A DNA stretch of 64,000 nucleotides from Verrucomicrobiota bacterium (GCA_023431185.1 JAEYXS010000046.1:1-64000); one strand, 5' to 3'; shown: positions 23,181 through 31,824, counted from the stretch's first letter. Program-made: numbers and translations. Notes: generated by a model not told the origin, from the sequence alone.

Positions 23181-26100
23181 TTACTTGCGGAACACCACGT
23201 GCTTCGGATTCCCCTCCGCTTCGAAATACGCCAGCAAATCCAGCACATCCTCCCGCTGCAACACATTCAGCAACCCCTCCGGCATCGCCGACATCGGCGA
23301 CTCTTCTGCACTCACCACTTGCGCACGCTTAATCTGCGTTAACTCCTTCGCCAGCGGATTCGCCCGCACAAAAAGCGTCCCCGCCTCCTCACGCTCCACC
23401 GTTCCCTCGATCATCTCACCATCGCGCAACTTGAATCGTGTCTGCCGGAATTTCTCATCGATCACCTTCGAGGGATTCATGATGTGATCCAGCAAATCCG
23501 CTCGCGGAAACCTCCCGCTCACCCCCGCGAGATCCGGCCCCGCCACGCCACCACCTACAACCCGATCCGGCGAGAACCGGTGACACGCCACACACTGCGC
23601 CTGGCGGAAAGCCCTGCGCCCGTTCTCAAACGACCGCCCTTTCGCCACCTCTCCCAACATCGGCAGCAACTCCTCCATCCTCCACTCCTTCACGAACTGC
23701 GCTGGCGGCAGCTCCGGCAATTTCTCCTTCACCGGCGCCACCAGCACCTCCGCCAGCGCGCCCCGTTCAGCGCCCGTGAGTTGCTCCGTCACCTCTTCCC
23801 GGATCGCCTGCAACGCAAACGTGTAATAGCGTCCGCCCGAAAACTCCTCCGCCTGATTCAACGCCTCGAAATACGTCCGCCGTTGCGCCATCGTCCAACC
23901 AGTCGTCACATTGCGCAGGAAAAACAGATAATTCAGCCGGTCATGCGGCTCCGTCGCCGCGCTCAGCAAAGGCATCGTGCGGCTCACCGTCTCCGGCGCG
24001 CCCAGATACACCAGCAGCTCGCACAGCTTGTTGTTCACGCGCCAGTCCTTCACCGGATACCGCTCCTCCATCATCGCCATCAACCGCCCGCCACCAACCG
24101 CATCCGGCACACCGATACGACTGAACGCCACCGCATAGGCCCGCAATAAAACCAACTGCTGTTCCGCACTCAACTTCGTCCATTCAAATCCCTCCAGCTT
24201 CCTCATCAACGGCAGCAAATGCGTCCTATCCCCAAACCGCGCCAACGCCAGCGCCCCATTTAATCCACCCTCAACACTACCCTCACTCAACACCCTCTGC
24301 GCCCACAAACTAACCGGCTGATGCTCCACCGCCGTCCGCGCCGCGAACCGTATGAACACATCCTCATGCCCCATGAACGCCCAAGCCCGCCTCACCACTT
24401 CCTCCGGTGCAACCGTATTCCCCTTCGCATAAAGCGCCTCCAAACCGCGCCGCACTTCCCTAAGCTCAGCGGCAGTATCGCCCTTCGCATTTCCCACCTC
24501 GCCCCTTCCCTCATACTTCACCCTATAGAGCCCCGACTGCGTCTTCCGCCCGCCCGTCAGCACATACATCGCCCCGTCCGGCCCGAACTTCACATCCGTC
24601 ACATTCAGCGGACGCCCCGCCAGAAATTCCTCCGTCGTCCCTGCATAGCTCGCGCCCTTCTCACTGAGATGCACCGCCAACACTCGCCCATACGACCAAT
24701 CACTGATATACAGCGCCTTCCGATACTTCTCCGGAAACTGGCTCTTTGTTCCGAACTCAATCCCCGTCGGCGAACTCACCCCGATGTTCACCACCGCCGG
24801 TAACGCATCCGGCGAATACTCCGGCCACATCCCCGTCCCTCGACGCCACCCAAACTCCGCTCCCGGAATCACGTGCAACACGCGCGTCGGCCGATACCAC
24901 GGACAACCCAGATCCCCTTCATTATCCGCATCAAACGTGAACATCTCCCCCGCCTCATTGAACGCCACATCCAGCGGATTCCGCAGCCCGCCCGCGATCA
25001 GCGTCCACTCCTTCCCCTCCGCATCCGTCTTCAGGATGTGCCCGCCTGGCGGCGTATTCTGCGCATCGAACATATACGGATCCCACGGACACTCGATGAG
25101 CTGATCCACCTTGTAGCCCTGGTACGGCTGTGGCCATTTCAGCGAGTTCGTCGCCACGCGCACATCATTCCCATGCACCAGATAGATCGCCCCATCCGGT
25201 CCCAGCACCGCATGATTCCGCCCATGCCCCACCGTTCCCTCCGTGCGCAGCAACTCCTTCGTCTCATCAAATTTCCCGTCCCCATCCGTATCGCGGAGCC
25301 GCACGAACGCCTTGCTATTGTTCGCATTCGCATACAGCGCCCCGTGCGCGTAGAGCAGCCCGCGACACTCCAGCAGCGAATCCTCGATCACCTCCACACC
25401 CTCCACCGCCGTCGCGCCGATCGTCATGCGCAACAGCCCACGCTTCTCCCGCGCCACCGTCAATCGCCCCTGCGGATCAAACGCCATCGACACCCAAGAA
25501 TCCTCCTCCGGCAAAGCCGACCGCAACAACTCCACCCGAAACCCCTCTGGCACCCGGAACGTCGCCGGATCAGTCGCCAGCTTCGCCCCGCTCGCCAGCT
25601 TCCAACTGTTATACGCATCAAACGCCTTCGCCGGATCAAACGGATTATCCTTCGCCTCCATGACGCCGAAGCTCTTCACCGCACTCCACGCTGCATCATT
25701 GAATCCCACCTCATTCCACTTCGCCGTCGCACTCCCGCCCAACTTCCAAGAGCTATCCGAGATCGTCCACGCCTGCACCCCCTTATGCGAAGTCGTCTCA
25801 AACAACGCGGCTACCCGCGGCGCTTTGCCTGCACCCTTCACTGAAAACGCCAACACATTCGTCCCTCCACGCAAGAACCGCGTCACCTCAAAACTCTCCG
25901 CCTTCTCCCTTTGCGAAGTCACCCCTGCCCTCTGCCCATTCACAAAAAACGTCGCCTCCCCCTCCACCGCCACCAGCAAGATCCCTCGCAACAAATCCTC
26001 CGGCGCATTCACAACCTTCCGCAAATAGACCTGTTCCTCCGCACCAACACCCCCAACCCACTCCGGCACCGGCTGCACCGTCCCCTGGCCGATGCCATAG

Positions 26101-26345
26101 CCATGAAAAATCGCCACGAAAGAGAATACGCAAACCAATGTGCGAACAACCGGAGACAGCCAACTCGTGATCGTCCTCGGCTCCGTAGCGCACGCATCCT
26201 GCGTGCGGGTTACGCGGCATCCCTGCCGCGAGTCCGCCTCCTTCGATGTTGGACGTTCGATGTTCGATGTTCGATGTTTCGGCATCCCCGCCATGTTGCT
26301 CCGCCTCTCCGCCTCCCGCAAGACTGTCTGTGTCTCGTTCATCAC
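23181..26345 (-). CDS. PVC-type large protein with beta-propeller, HEAT-like repeats and CxxCH cytochrome domain
   Basis: A protein of about 985 to 1054 residues, depending on the start. Order of parts: exported N-terminus, a beta-sandwich region (about 90-265), an L-sorbosone-dehydrogenase-like beta-propeller (about 265-620), helical HEAT-like repeats (about 630-880) and a cytochrome domain with one haem motif CVACH (about residue 918) and a distal methionine-rich end. Proteins of this build belong to the PVC-type haem-binding group and may oxidise sugars and pass the electrons to c-type cytochromes. The start is uncertain: residues up to about 60 are translated from repeat DNA (26160-26290), so CTG 26159 or TTG 26138 may be the real start. 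Confidence 0.85.
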   Translation of the reverse strand: MMNETQTVLREAERRSNMAGMPKHRTSNIERPTSKEADSRQGCRVTRTQDACATEPRTITSWLSPVVRTLVCVFSFVAIFHGYGIGQGTVQPVPEWVGGVGAEEQVYLRKVVNAPEDLLRGILLVAVEGEATFFVNGQRAGVTSQREKAESFEVTRFLRGGTNVLAFSVKGAGKAPRVAALFETTSHKGVQAWTISDSSWKLGGSATAKWNEVGFNDAAWSAVKSFGVMEAKDNPFDPAKAFDAYNSWKLASGAKLATDPATFRVPEGFRVELLRSALPEEDSWVSMAFDPQGRLTVAREKRGLLRMTIGATAVEGVEVIEDSLLECRGLLYAHGALYANANNSKAFVRLRDTDGDGKFDETKELLRTEGTVGHGRNHAVLGPDGAIYLVHGNDVRVATNSLKWPQPYQGYKVDQLIECPWDPYMFDAQNTPPGGHILKTDAEGKEWTLIAGGLRNPLDVAFNEAGEMFTFDADNEGDLGCPWYRPTRVLHVIPGAEFGWRRGTGMWPEYSPDALPAVVNIGVSSPTGIEFGTKSQFPEKYRKALYISDWSYGRVLAVHLSEKGASYAGTTEEFLAGRPLNVTDVKFGPDGAMYVLTGGRKTQSGLYRVKYEGRGEVGNAKGDTAAELREVRRGLEALYAKGNTVAPEEVVRRAWAFMGHEDVFIRFAARTAVEHQPVSLWAQRVLSEGSVEGGLNGALALARFGDRTHLLPLMRKLEGFEWTKLSAEQQLVLLRAYAVAFSRIGVPDAVGGGRLMAMMEERYPVKDWRVNNKLCELLVYLGAPETVSRTMPLLSAATEPHDRLNYLFFLRNVTTGWTMAQRRTYFEALNQAEEFSGGRYYTFALQAIREEVTEQLTGAERGALAEVLVAPVKEKLPELPPAQFVKEWRMEELLPMLGEVAKGRSFENGRRAFRQAQCVACHRFSPDRVVGGGVAGPDLAGVSGRFPRADLLDHIMNPSKVIDEKFRQTRFKLRDGEMIEGTVEREEAGTLFVRANPLAKELTQIKRAQVVSAEESPMSAMPEGLLNVLQREDVLDLLAYFEAEGNPKHVVFRK
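26186..26282. repeat. Cluster of palindromes and a TTCGATG array overlapping a gene start
   Basis: Three units in a row: a palindrome GCACGCA-tcc-TGCGTGC (26190-26206), a palindrome CGCGGCA-tccc-TGCCGCG (26213-26230), and a short array of TTCGATG-type units (26241-26280). Similar TTCGATGTT sequences occur near 5943. They lie in frame with the upstream end of the large PVC cytochrome gene and give its longest reading a low-quality start. Confidence 0.65.
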
Positions 26346-26628
26346 GCCCTCACCTTGCTCGATTTTTCGCCACGTGTTAAACCATGCATCTCACTACATC
26401 CCACTACATCCACATAAAATTTCGTTTTGCTTCCCGCACTCTGCCCGAATCCCAGCCCTTGCGTTAGTCTTCCATCGGCTCCATCGGCTATATCGTCACA
26501 AAATATTCTCTTTCTCATGTTCCCAGCCTCCCATCCTTCGCCATATCACGCCACCCTTCAGTGCGCTCCATGCGCTCCATGGAGACAAAATTTCAAAAAT
26601 CGGAGCGCCAACCTCCGCTTTGCATTTC

Positions 26629-26773
26629 TTTGGAGTGCGGAGGCTTACCTCGCTTTCCGCCCGAGGCGGCTTGACGCCTCGCCTCTCCCTCAGCACGTTG
26701 CAAGTTGAGCATTGGAAATAATGGCCCGCCGGTGCAACCGGCTTTCAAAATTCATAATTCATCCCTCATAATT
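26629..26773. repeat. Compact copy of the duplicated intergenic module
   Basis: About 145 bases: TTTGGAGTGCGGAGGCTT, the hairpin CGAGGCG...CGCCTCG, then AAGTTGAGCATTGGAAATA, GGCCCGCCGGT-GCA-ACCGGC (core 26728-26742), and CATAATTCATC...CATAATT just before the acetyltransferase gene. The copy at 27350-27547 matches part by part but is about 50 bases longer because of two insertions. Confidence 0.8.
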
Positions 26774-26785
26774 GAATTTCCTCCC

Positions 26786-27283
26786 ATGCACCTCCGCCCC
26801 GCCACCCTTGCCGATCTCGCCCTGCTCCGCCGCTGGGATGAACAACCCCACGTCATCGACTCCGATCCCAACGACGATTGGCACTGGGAAACCGAACTCA
26901 CCCGCCAGCCCGACTGGCGCGAGCAACTCATCGCCGAAGATGATGGTCGTCCCATCGGCTTCATCCAGATCATCGATCCCGCCCGTGAAGACTCGCACTA
27001 CTGGGGCGATGCCCCGCCCAATCTCCGCGCCCTCGACATCTGGATCGGTGAAGAAAAAGACCTCGGTCGCGGCTACGGCACCCGCATGATGCAGCTCGCC
27101 ATCGCCCGCTGCTTCGCCGCGCCGGAAGTCACCGCCATCCTCCTCGACCCCCTCGCCAGCAACACCCGTTCCCACCGCTTCTACGAACGCCTCGGGTTCC
27201 GTTTCGTAGAACCCCGCCAGTTCGGCCCCGACCACTGCCACGTCTACCGCCTTGATCGCACCGACTGGCGTTCGGTGCCTTAA
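26786..27283 (+). CDS. GNAT acetyltransferase, AAC(6')-like
   Basis: A 165-residue GNAT protein. The acetyl-CoA site is RGYGTRMMQLAI (Q/RxxGxG/A pattern at about residue 92). The order of motifs, DDWHWETELT, IGFIQIIDP, and LASNTRSHRFYERLGFRFVEPRQFGPDHCHVYRL, resembles the aminoglycoside 6'-N-acetyltransferase branch. The substrate is unknown; resistance cannot be claimed from the sequence. ATG 26786 was chosen, because the frame upstream lies in the repeat module. The gene is flanked by two copies of the same intergenic module. Confidence 0.87.
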   Translation: MHLRPATLADLALLRRWDEQPHVIDSDPNDDWHWETELTRQPDWREQLIAEDDGRPIGFIQIIDPAREDSHYWGDAPPNLRALDIWIGEEKDLGRGYGTRMMQLAIARCFAAPEVTAILLDPLASNTRSHRFYERLGFRFVEPRQFGPDHCHVYRLDRTDWRSVP

Positions 27284-27349
27284 AATCGTCCTCGTTCTCG
27301 TCGTCGTCCTCGATCCGTAGCCGCCCGCCATCAATCGGCGCTAACCACC

Positions 27350-27547
27350 TTTGGAGTGCGGAGGCTTGACTCCGCTTTTCACCCCGTACTGCTAAGTCGG
27401 GGTCCGCCCGAGGCGGCTTGCCGCCTCGACTCTCCCCTCTGAACGTTGAAAGTTGAGCATTGGAAATAGTGGCCCGCCGGTTTGCCCCCCTGCTGAAAAG
27501 TCGGGGCGCAACCGGCTTTCATACCTCATAATTCATCACTCATAATT
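27350..27547. repeat. Long copy of the duplicated module with two hairpin insertions
   Basis: The same parts in the same order as 26629-26773, with two extra pieces. One is 25 bases at 27378-27402 (starts TTCACCCCG, ends AAGTCGGGG). The other is 26 bases at 27482-27507 (starts TTGCCCCCC, ends AAGTCGGGGC) and sits in the loop of GCCGGT...GCAACCGGC. The two insertions resemble each other and neither is in the sister copy. Confidence 0.8.
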
Positions 27548-27596
27548 ATGGTCGTTCCCTTTGACGAAACCACTCTCGAATTTTACCATAGCCCGT

Positions 27597-27998
27597 ATGA
27601 ACAAGGCAGCCCCCTCCTCCGAATACCTCGTCATCTCCCGTGGCCAATGGGACAAAGATCTCCCGCCCGAACGCATCCAGACCGCCATCGATGATTTCTA
27701 CGTCTGGCTCACGAAGATGGTCGATGAAGGCAAGATGAAGACCGGCACCCGTCTCGCGAACACCGGCAAGACCGTCGCCAAGAAAAACATCACCGACGGC
27801 CCCTACGGCGAGACTAAGGAAGTCATCGGCGGCTACTGGTTCATCGTGGCGAACAACCTGGACGAAGCCGCCGCCCTAGCCGCGCAAAACCCCTGTATGC
27901 AATGCGGCCTCTTCTACGAGATCCGCCCCCTCGAACTCGAACGCGCCTCCGCGTATCGTGAAGGAAACGAAACTCCAGATGGGCAACGCCCCCAATAA
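27597..27998 (+). CDS. YCII-domain protein
   Basis: A 133-residue soluble protein of the YciI-like family. It has the conserved DGPYGETKEVIGGYWFIVANNLDEAAALAAQNP stretch (positions about 67-99). In YCII proteins the DGP(F/Y)xETKE part and the following strand line a small active-site cleft. The physiological role is unknown for most members; many lie beside ECF sigma genes, but none is adjacent here. The start was set at ATG 27597, not the TTG at 27561, because the fold begins right after it. It is followed 9 bases later by the HD-domain gene, so they may be co-transcribed. Confidence 0.88.
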   Translation: MNKAAPSSEYLVISRGQWDKDLPPERIQTAIDDFYVWLTKMVDEGKMKTGTRLANTGKTVAKKNITDGPYGETKEVIGGYWFIVANNLDEAAALAAQNPCMQCGLFYEIRPLELERASAYREGNETPDGQRPQ

Positions 27999-28007
27999 AG
28001 TTTAGCT

Positions 28008-28508
28008 ATGTTACACCCTGCCCGCACTTTCGCTATCGCTGCCCACGGAGATCAGAAATATGGCGAGCACCCTTACAGTTATCATCTGGATGCCGTCGTC
28101 GCGTTGCTGGTCCCTTATGGTGAGCCAGCCATTACGATCGGTTATCTGCACGATGTCGTTGAGGATACATCCGTCCCGTTGGATAATATCCGCACCCAGT
28201 TCGGCGATATGGTGGCCGACAGCGTCAAGCTCCTCACCGATGAACCGGGTGCCGATCGAGCCGCCCGCAAAGCCCTCTCTCACGCCAAGCTGGCCAAAGT
28301 GGCAGGCAAACAGGAACTGGCCCTCATCGTCAAAGCCGCCGACCGTCTCGCCAATCTGCGAATGGGTGTCAGCAATCAATCCACTGCTAAACTAAAAATG
28401 TATGCCGGAGAACATCCAGCCTTCCGTAAAGCCACCTACCGACCTGGATTGTGCGAGGATCTATGGCTAGAAATAGACCGTATTATGGCTGGCTACACCC
28501 AACACTGA
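28008..28508 (+). CDS. HD-domain phosphohydrolase, (p)ppGpp-hydrolase-like
   Basis: A 166-residue small protein that corresponds to the HD hydrolase part of RelA/SpoT-type or MESH1-like enzymes. AAHGDQKYGEHPYSYHLDAV gives the first histidine and the YLHDVVEDT motif (about residues 45-53) is the HDxxED metal site; VKAADRLANLR near residue 107 provides the last aspartate. No synthetase domain is present. It may hydrolyse ppGpp or another nucleotide; this is inferred from the family. It sits 9 bases after the YCII gene. Confidence 0.9.
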   Translation: MLHPARTFAIAAHGDQKYGEHPYSYHLDAVVALLVPYGEPAITIGYLHDVVEDTSVPLDNIRTQFGDMVADSVKLLTDEPGADRAARKALSHAKLAKVAGKQELALIVKAADRLANLRMGVSNQSTAKLKMYAGEHPAFRKATYRPGLCEDLWLEIDRIMAGYTQH

Positions 28509-28529
28509 GCTCCCTGGCCATTCATCCAC

Positions 28530-28922
28530 ATGACTCCCATACCGGAAGCAATCAAGGGCGAACGCAATGCTTCCGTGCTGAAATTTTTGAATCCCTTGTC
28601 CGCCCACTCCGATATCAGCGAGCCTCTACACTGGGCTCAGCAGAAACTGCCCGGCACCAAACTCTATTGCCCCGACTGGCACAGTTATCTCTACGTGCTG
28701 GCCTACACTCATGACACCGTGTTCGCCTTCGCCATCGGCATGAATAGCATCGGTGTGCGGCTCCCGCCTATCTTGTGGAACGCCGCCAGCGAAGACGGTG
28801 GCTACACCTGTGATGCTGCCGGACCCGGCTGGACCACCTTCAACCCATTTAACCGCCCCGCTCCGGACCTCCACCGCTGGCTCAAGGCCGCCCACGAGTA
28901 CGCATGTCATCCAGCAGGCTAA
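28530..28922 (+). CDS. Hypothetical protein
   Basis: A 130-residue soluble protein of unknown family. It has no signal peptide and no membrane segment. Aromatic-rich strands (YCPDWHSYLYVLAYTHDTVFAFAIGM) and a C-terminal patch, AGPGWTTFNPFNRPAPDLHRWLKAAHEYA, suggest a folded alpha/beta domain. It comes 21 bases after the HD gene and 69 before another small unknown gene, so all may be one transcript of YCII, HD and two unknown genes. The start ATG at 28530 is the only one that gives the full length. Confidence 0.55.
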   Translation: MTPIPEAIKGERNASVLKFLNPLSAHSDISEPLHWAQQKLPGTKLYCPDWHSYLYVLAYTHDTVFAFAIGMNSIGVRLPPILWNAASEDGGYTCDAAGPGWTTFNPFNRPAPDLHRWLKAAHEYACHPAG

Positions 28923-28991
28923 AACCAATTGAAAGTGTGGTATGCTGACAAACAAGACCTTGAAAAGGCAAATCTCCCGCTCTGACACCCC

Positions 28992-29381
28992 ATGACTCTC
29001 CGTGAACTCGACCTGCCGTTCTTCGAGGCCACGCTAATCCCGCCCGTCCGCCGCCTCACCGAAGACGAGCGCCCGGAAATCCTCCTAGCCGATTACCTCC
29101 GTGCCTGCGCTGAAGACCACGACCTGCTCACCACCCACCAAGAATTCACCCCGCTCCGCCTCTTTCTCAGCGGCGATGACATCCATGTCCACGCCGTCTT
29201 CTGGTATGGCCACCCCGACCGCTGCCTCGTCCTCGTCCTGAATCGCATCAATGAGACCATCCTCGGCCATCACTTCCTCAACCTCCCCGACCTGCCCGAA
29301 GATCACACCTGCCCGGTTCCCAAACCGACACCTCCACCCCATCTCTTCCGCCCAGAGGCAAAAGAGCTACCCAAAGATTGA
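28992..29381 (+). CDS. Hypothetical protein
   Basis: A 129-residue soluble protein of unknown family with a helical N-terminal half, a beta-rich middle (TPLRLFLSGDDIHVHAVFWYGHPDRCLVLVLNRI) and a proline-rich end. No catalytic motif is recognised. The ATG at 28992 is the natural start. It is the last gene in the same direction before the small HEGLH protein on the other strand. Confidence 0.55.
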   Translation: MTLRELDLPFFEATLIPPVRRLTEDERPEILLADYLRACAEDHDLLTTHQEFTPLRLFLSGDDIHVHAVFWYGHPDRCLVLVLNRINETILGHHFLNLPDLPEDHTCPVPKPTPPPHLFRPEAKELPKD

Positions 29382-29416
29382 TTGCCTCGCTCTGGACGTT
29401 GGATGTTTCCCCAGCC

Positions 29417-29650
29417 TCACCGATACACCCGCCGAAACCCCTGCTTCCACACCAGCTTCGAAAGCTTTCTGGAAACCGCCGCCACCTTCCGCTCCGTCAA
29501 TTTCGGGAACACGATGTGCAATCCCTCATGCAAGACCGTATCGAGATACTCCTTCGACGGCTGTCGCGGATCGATCTCGATCAGCTTGTCTTCCTTGAAG
29601 GCCTGTCCCAAGGCCTTTTCCCTGCCCAGTTTGCGTTCCACGATTCTCAT
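29417..29650 (-). CDS. Mini zinc-metalloprotease-like protein (HEGLH)
   Basis: A 77-residue protein with the single motif TVLHEGLH (residues about 38-45), a HExxH zinc site, followed by FPKLTERKVAAVSRKLSKLVWKQGFR. This short build is known from bacterial and phage-associated proteins; its third zinc ligand is probably the glutamate in TERKV. The substrate is unknown and the enzyme activity is not proven. It is convergent with the unknown gene at 28992-29381 (36 bases between stops) and is followed upstream by a gene-free stretch. Confidence 0.7.
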   Translation of the reverse strand: MRIVERKLGREKALGQAFKEDKLIEIDPRQPSKEYLDTVLHEGLHIVFPKLTERKVAAVSRKLSKLVWKQGFRRVYR

Positions 29651-30088
29651 ACGCTACTCCACCATCACATCATTTTGCCTTGGCCAAACTTGCCACCCGG
29701 CAAGCTGACCTTCCCTTACATAGACGCAAAAGCCCCTTAAGTCTAACCGGAATCCTAACCCCTTCACCCGCAGCAGCATAGGGCAAACCCTTTCCACCAT
29801 AAACTCTGCTTAAATTGCCGTAACCCGCTCTGGTAAAACATTTTACAGATCATTAAACCACCCGCCCCTGCCTTCAAACAAACCCGCTTTTTTCTCCCCT
29901 GAATGTTAAAATACCGTGACAAAGGGAGCCCGGCATCCCCAACCCGCCTTTTCCTTGAAAAGCATCCTCCATCTTGAACGATAACGCGCACCCGTTCGGC
30001 GATCCGGCCGTTTCTTGCTGTGTGCTTTTTTGACACTGCCCACCGCTTCCGTCTCGCCTTCCGCCCTGGCCCCCATTAGCCTCCCGCC
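29651..30088. other. Intergenic stretch without a credible gene
   Basis: 438 bases between the HEGLH gene and the sarcosine-oxidase-like gene. A 90-codon open frame on the minus strand (29764-30036) has no homologous-looking motif and is cysteine- and lysine-rich in an unnatural way, so it was not accepted. Nothing else was seen. Confidence 0.5.
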
Positions 30089-31270
30089 ATGCCCATGGTG
30101 CCTCGGCACATCCTCATCGTTGGCGGCGGCGAATTCGGCCTGACCACGGCCTTGGTGCTGCGTCAGCGCGGGTGGCGTGTGACCGTGCTGGAAGCCGGTA
30201 ATGTTCCTTGTCCCACCGCCGCCTCCACGGACATCAGCAAAGTCGTGCGCATGGACTACGGCGTCGATGAACTCCCCACCCGCCTGGGCGAACTCGCCCT
30301 CGATGGCTGGCGCCGCTGGAATCACGACTGGCAGCGGACCCTCTATCACGAAGCCGGCTTCCTCGTCCTCACCCGCCACCCCCTCGCCTCCGGCTCCTTC
30401 GAAGGCGACAGCTACGACTACCTCACCGCCCGTGGTCATCAGCTCGAGCCCTTGGATGCCCAAGCCATCATCCGCCGATATCCCGCGTGGCAATCCGCCG
30501 GTTTTCAAGCGGGCTACCTGAACCCCGCCGGCGGCTGGGCCGCGAGCGGCCAGACCATGGGCCTCCTCGCAGACAAGGCCATGGCTGCGGGCGTCGTCAT
30601 CCGCGAGCAGACCCGGTTCGCCAGCCTTCTGGAAAAAGATTCCCGTATCGTCGGGGTGCTGGATGGCGGTGGCGAGAAGCATCGCGCGGATCTGGTCCTC
30701 TTCACGGCCGGTGCCTGGACGCCCTCCCTCCTGCCGTACCTCAGCGGAGTCATGCGCGCGACCGCCCAGCCGGTCTTCCAATTTCAAGTGCCCGCCCCCG
30801 CAGACTTCCAGGCTCCGCGCTTTCCCGTCTGGGCGGCGGACATCGCCCGCACCGGCTGGTATGGCTTTCCCGCCTTGGATGACGGCACCTTGAAGATCGC
30901 CAATCACGGTCCCGGCCGCCGCATCCATCCAGAAGCCCCGCGCAAAGTCACGCCCGAGGAGATCGCGAGTGCCCGCACCTTTCTCCGTGAATCCCTCCCG
31001 CAACTGGCCGACGCACTGCTCCTCAACACCCGCCTCTGTCTCTACTGCGACACCTTCGACGGCCGCTTCTGGATCGACCACGATACCGCCCGGCCTGGCC
31101 TGGTGGTGGCCGCAGGAGACAGCGGCCACGCCTTCAAATTCGCCCCCGTGCTGGGCGACCTCATCGCCGACGTGGTGGAAGAAAAAGAGAATCCCTTGGC
31201 CCAACCCTTCCGCACTCGCGAACCCGTCGCCCAAGCCGTCGAAGGCGCACGCTGGTCCGGCAAATCTTAG
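30089..31270 (+). CDS. FAD-dependent amine oxidase, monomeric sarcosine oxidase-like
   Basis: A 393-residue DAO-family flavoprotein. The FAD-binding GGGEFGLTTALVLRQRG opens the protein. The stretch TRLCLYCDTFDGRFWID with Cys317 and the following VVAAGDSGHAFKFAPVLGD align with the covalent-FAD cysteine and the substrate/flavin loops of monomeric sarcosine oxidase. It probably oxidises an N-methyl or secondary amino acid, producing peroxide; the substrate cannot be settled. The start is the ATG at 30089. No operon partner is adjacent; the acetyltransferase on the other strand converges with it. Confidence 0.88.
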   Translation: MPMVPRHILIVGGGEFGLTTALVLRQRGWRVTVLEAGNVPCPTAASTDISKVVRMDYGVDELPTRLGELALDGWRRWNHDWQRTLYHEAGFLVLTRHPLASGSFEGDSYDYLTARGHQLEPLDAQAIIRRYPAWQSAGFQAGYLNPAGGWAASGQTMGLLADKAMAAGVVIREQTRFASLLEKDSRIVGVLDGGGEKHRADLVLFTAGAWTPSLLPYLSGVMRATAQPVFQFQVPAPADFQAPRFPVWAADIARTGWYGFPALDDGTLKIANHGPGRRIHPEAPRKVTPEEIASARTFLRESLPQLADALLLNTRLCLYCDTFDGRFWIDHDTARPGLVVAAGDSGHAFKFAPVLGDLIADVVEEKENPLAQPFRTREPVAQAVEGARWSGKS

Positions 31271-31293
31271 TCGGGCAGACGCTCTCGCCCCGT

Positions 31294-31773
31294 TCACAAC
31301 TCCCGCACCATCACCAGGTCACAGCGCTTCGCGCAATGCCCCTCCGGCTCCGTCTTGCGGAAACCATATCGTTCATACATCTGCACCGCTTCCTTCAACA
31401 CCGTGGCCGTCTCCAGAATCACCCGTTGATAACCCAGCCGTTTCGCCTCCGCCAAAGCCCGCTCCAGCATTGCCCGTCCCTGGCCCTGCCCACGCTTGCT
31501 GGGATGCAGATACATCTTCCGCAACTCGCACGTCCGTTCATCCACGCGACCCAACCCGGCTGAGCCGAAGACCGTTCCCGCCTCATCCACCCACACGCCG
31601 AACCAGCCGCCACGCGCCAGATAAAACCCCTCCAGATCCCGCAAATCCCGGTCCACCCCCTCCGGCTCCGGGGCAAGGCCATACTCGCCCAACACGCTAA
31701 AAACGAGCTGCTCGACCGCAGCACAGTCAGCATTCGTCACCTGTCGACAGCTCAGTTTGTAAGACACATTCAT
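31294..31773 (-). CDS. GNAT-family N-acetyltransferase
   Basis: A 159-residue acetyltransferase. The acetyl-CoA loop is KRGQGQGRAMLERAL (R/QxxGxG/A, about residue 93-100), with the preceding strand CELRKMYLHPS and the late motif LKEAVQMYERYGFRKTE typical of GNAT enzymes. The acceptor substrate is unknown. It is convergent with the amine-oxidase gene, with 23 bases between stops. The ATG at 31773 fits the fold. Confidence 0.9.
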   Translation of the reverse strand: MNVSYKLSCRQVTNADCAAVEQLVFSVLGEYGLAPEPEGVDRDLRDLEGFYLARGGWFGVWVDEAGTVFGSAGLGRVDERTCELRKMYLHPSKRGQGQGRAMLERALAEAKRLGYQRVILETATVLKEAVQMYERYGFRKTEPEGHCAKRCDLVMVREL

Positions 31774-31824
31774 CGCGGATCGTTATGTCAGATTTAAGCC
31801 GATGGAAAATCAACCCCGAACGAA

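Noticed and set aside
26241..26280. Regular TTCGATG units that might be a CRISPR-like array
   Set aside because: Units are about 10 bases with no spacers of equal length and no cas genes nearby; it is a simple tandem repeat.
26786..27283. Aminoglycoside-resistance gene
   Set aside because: The pattern resembles AAC(6') enzymes, but many housekeeping GNAT proteins share it and there is no integron or transposon; described as AAC(6')-like only.
29764..30036. Minus-strand open frame of 90 codons
   Set aside because: No motif, odd composition rich in basic residues and cysteine, no ribosome binding site or partner.
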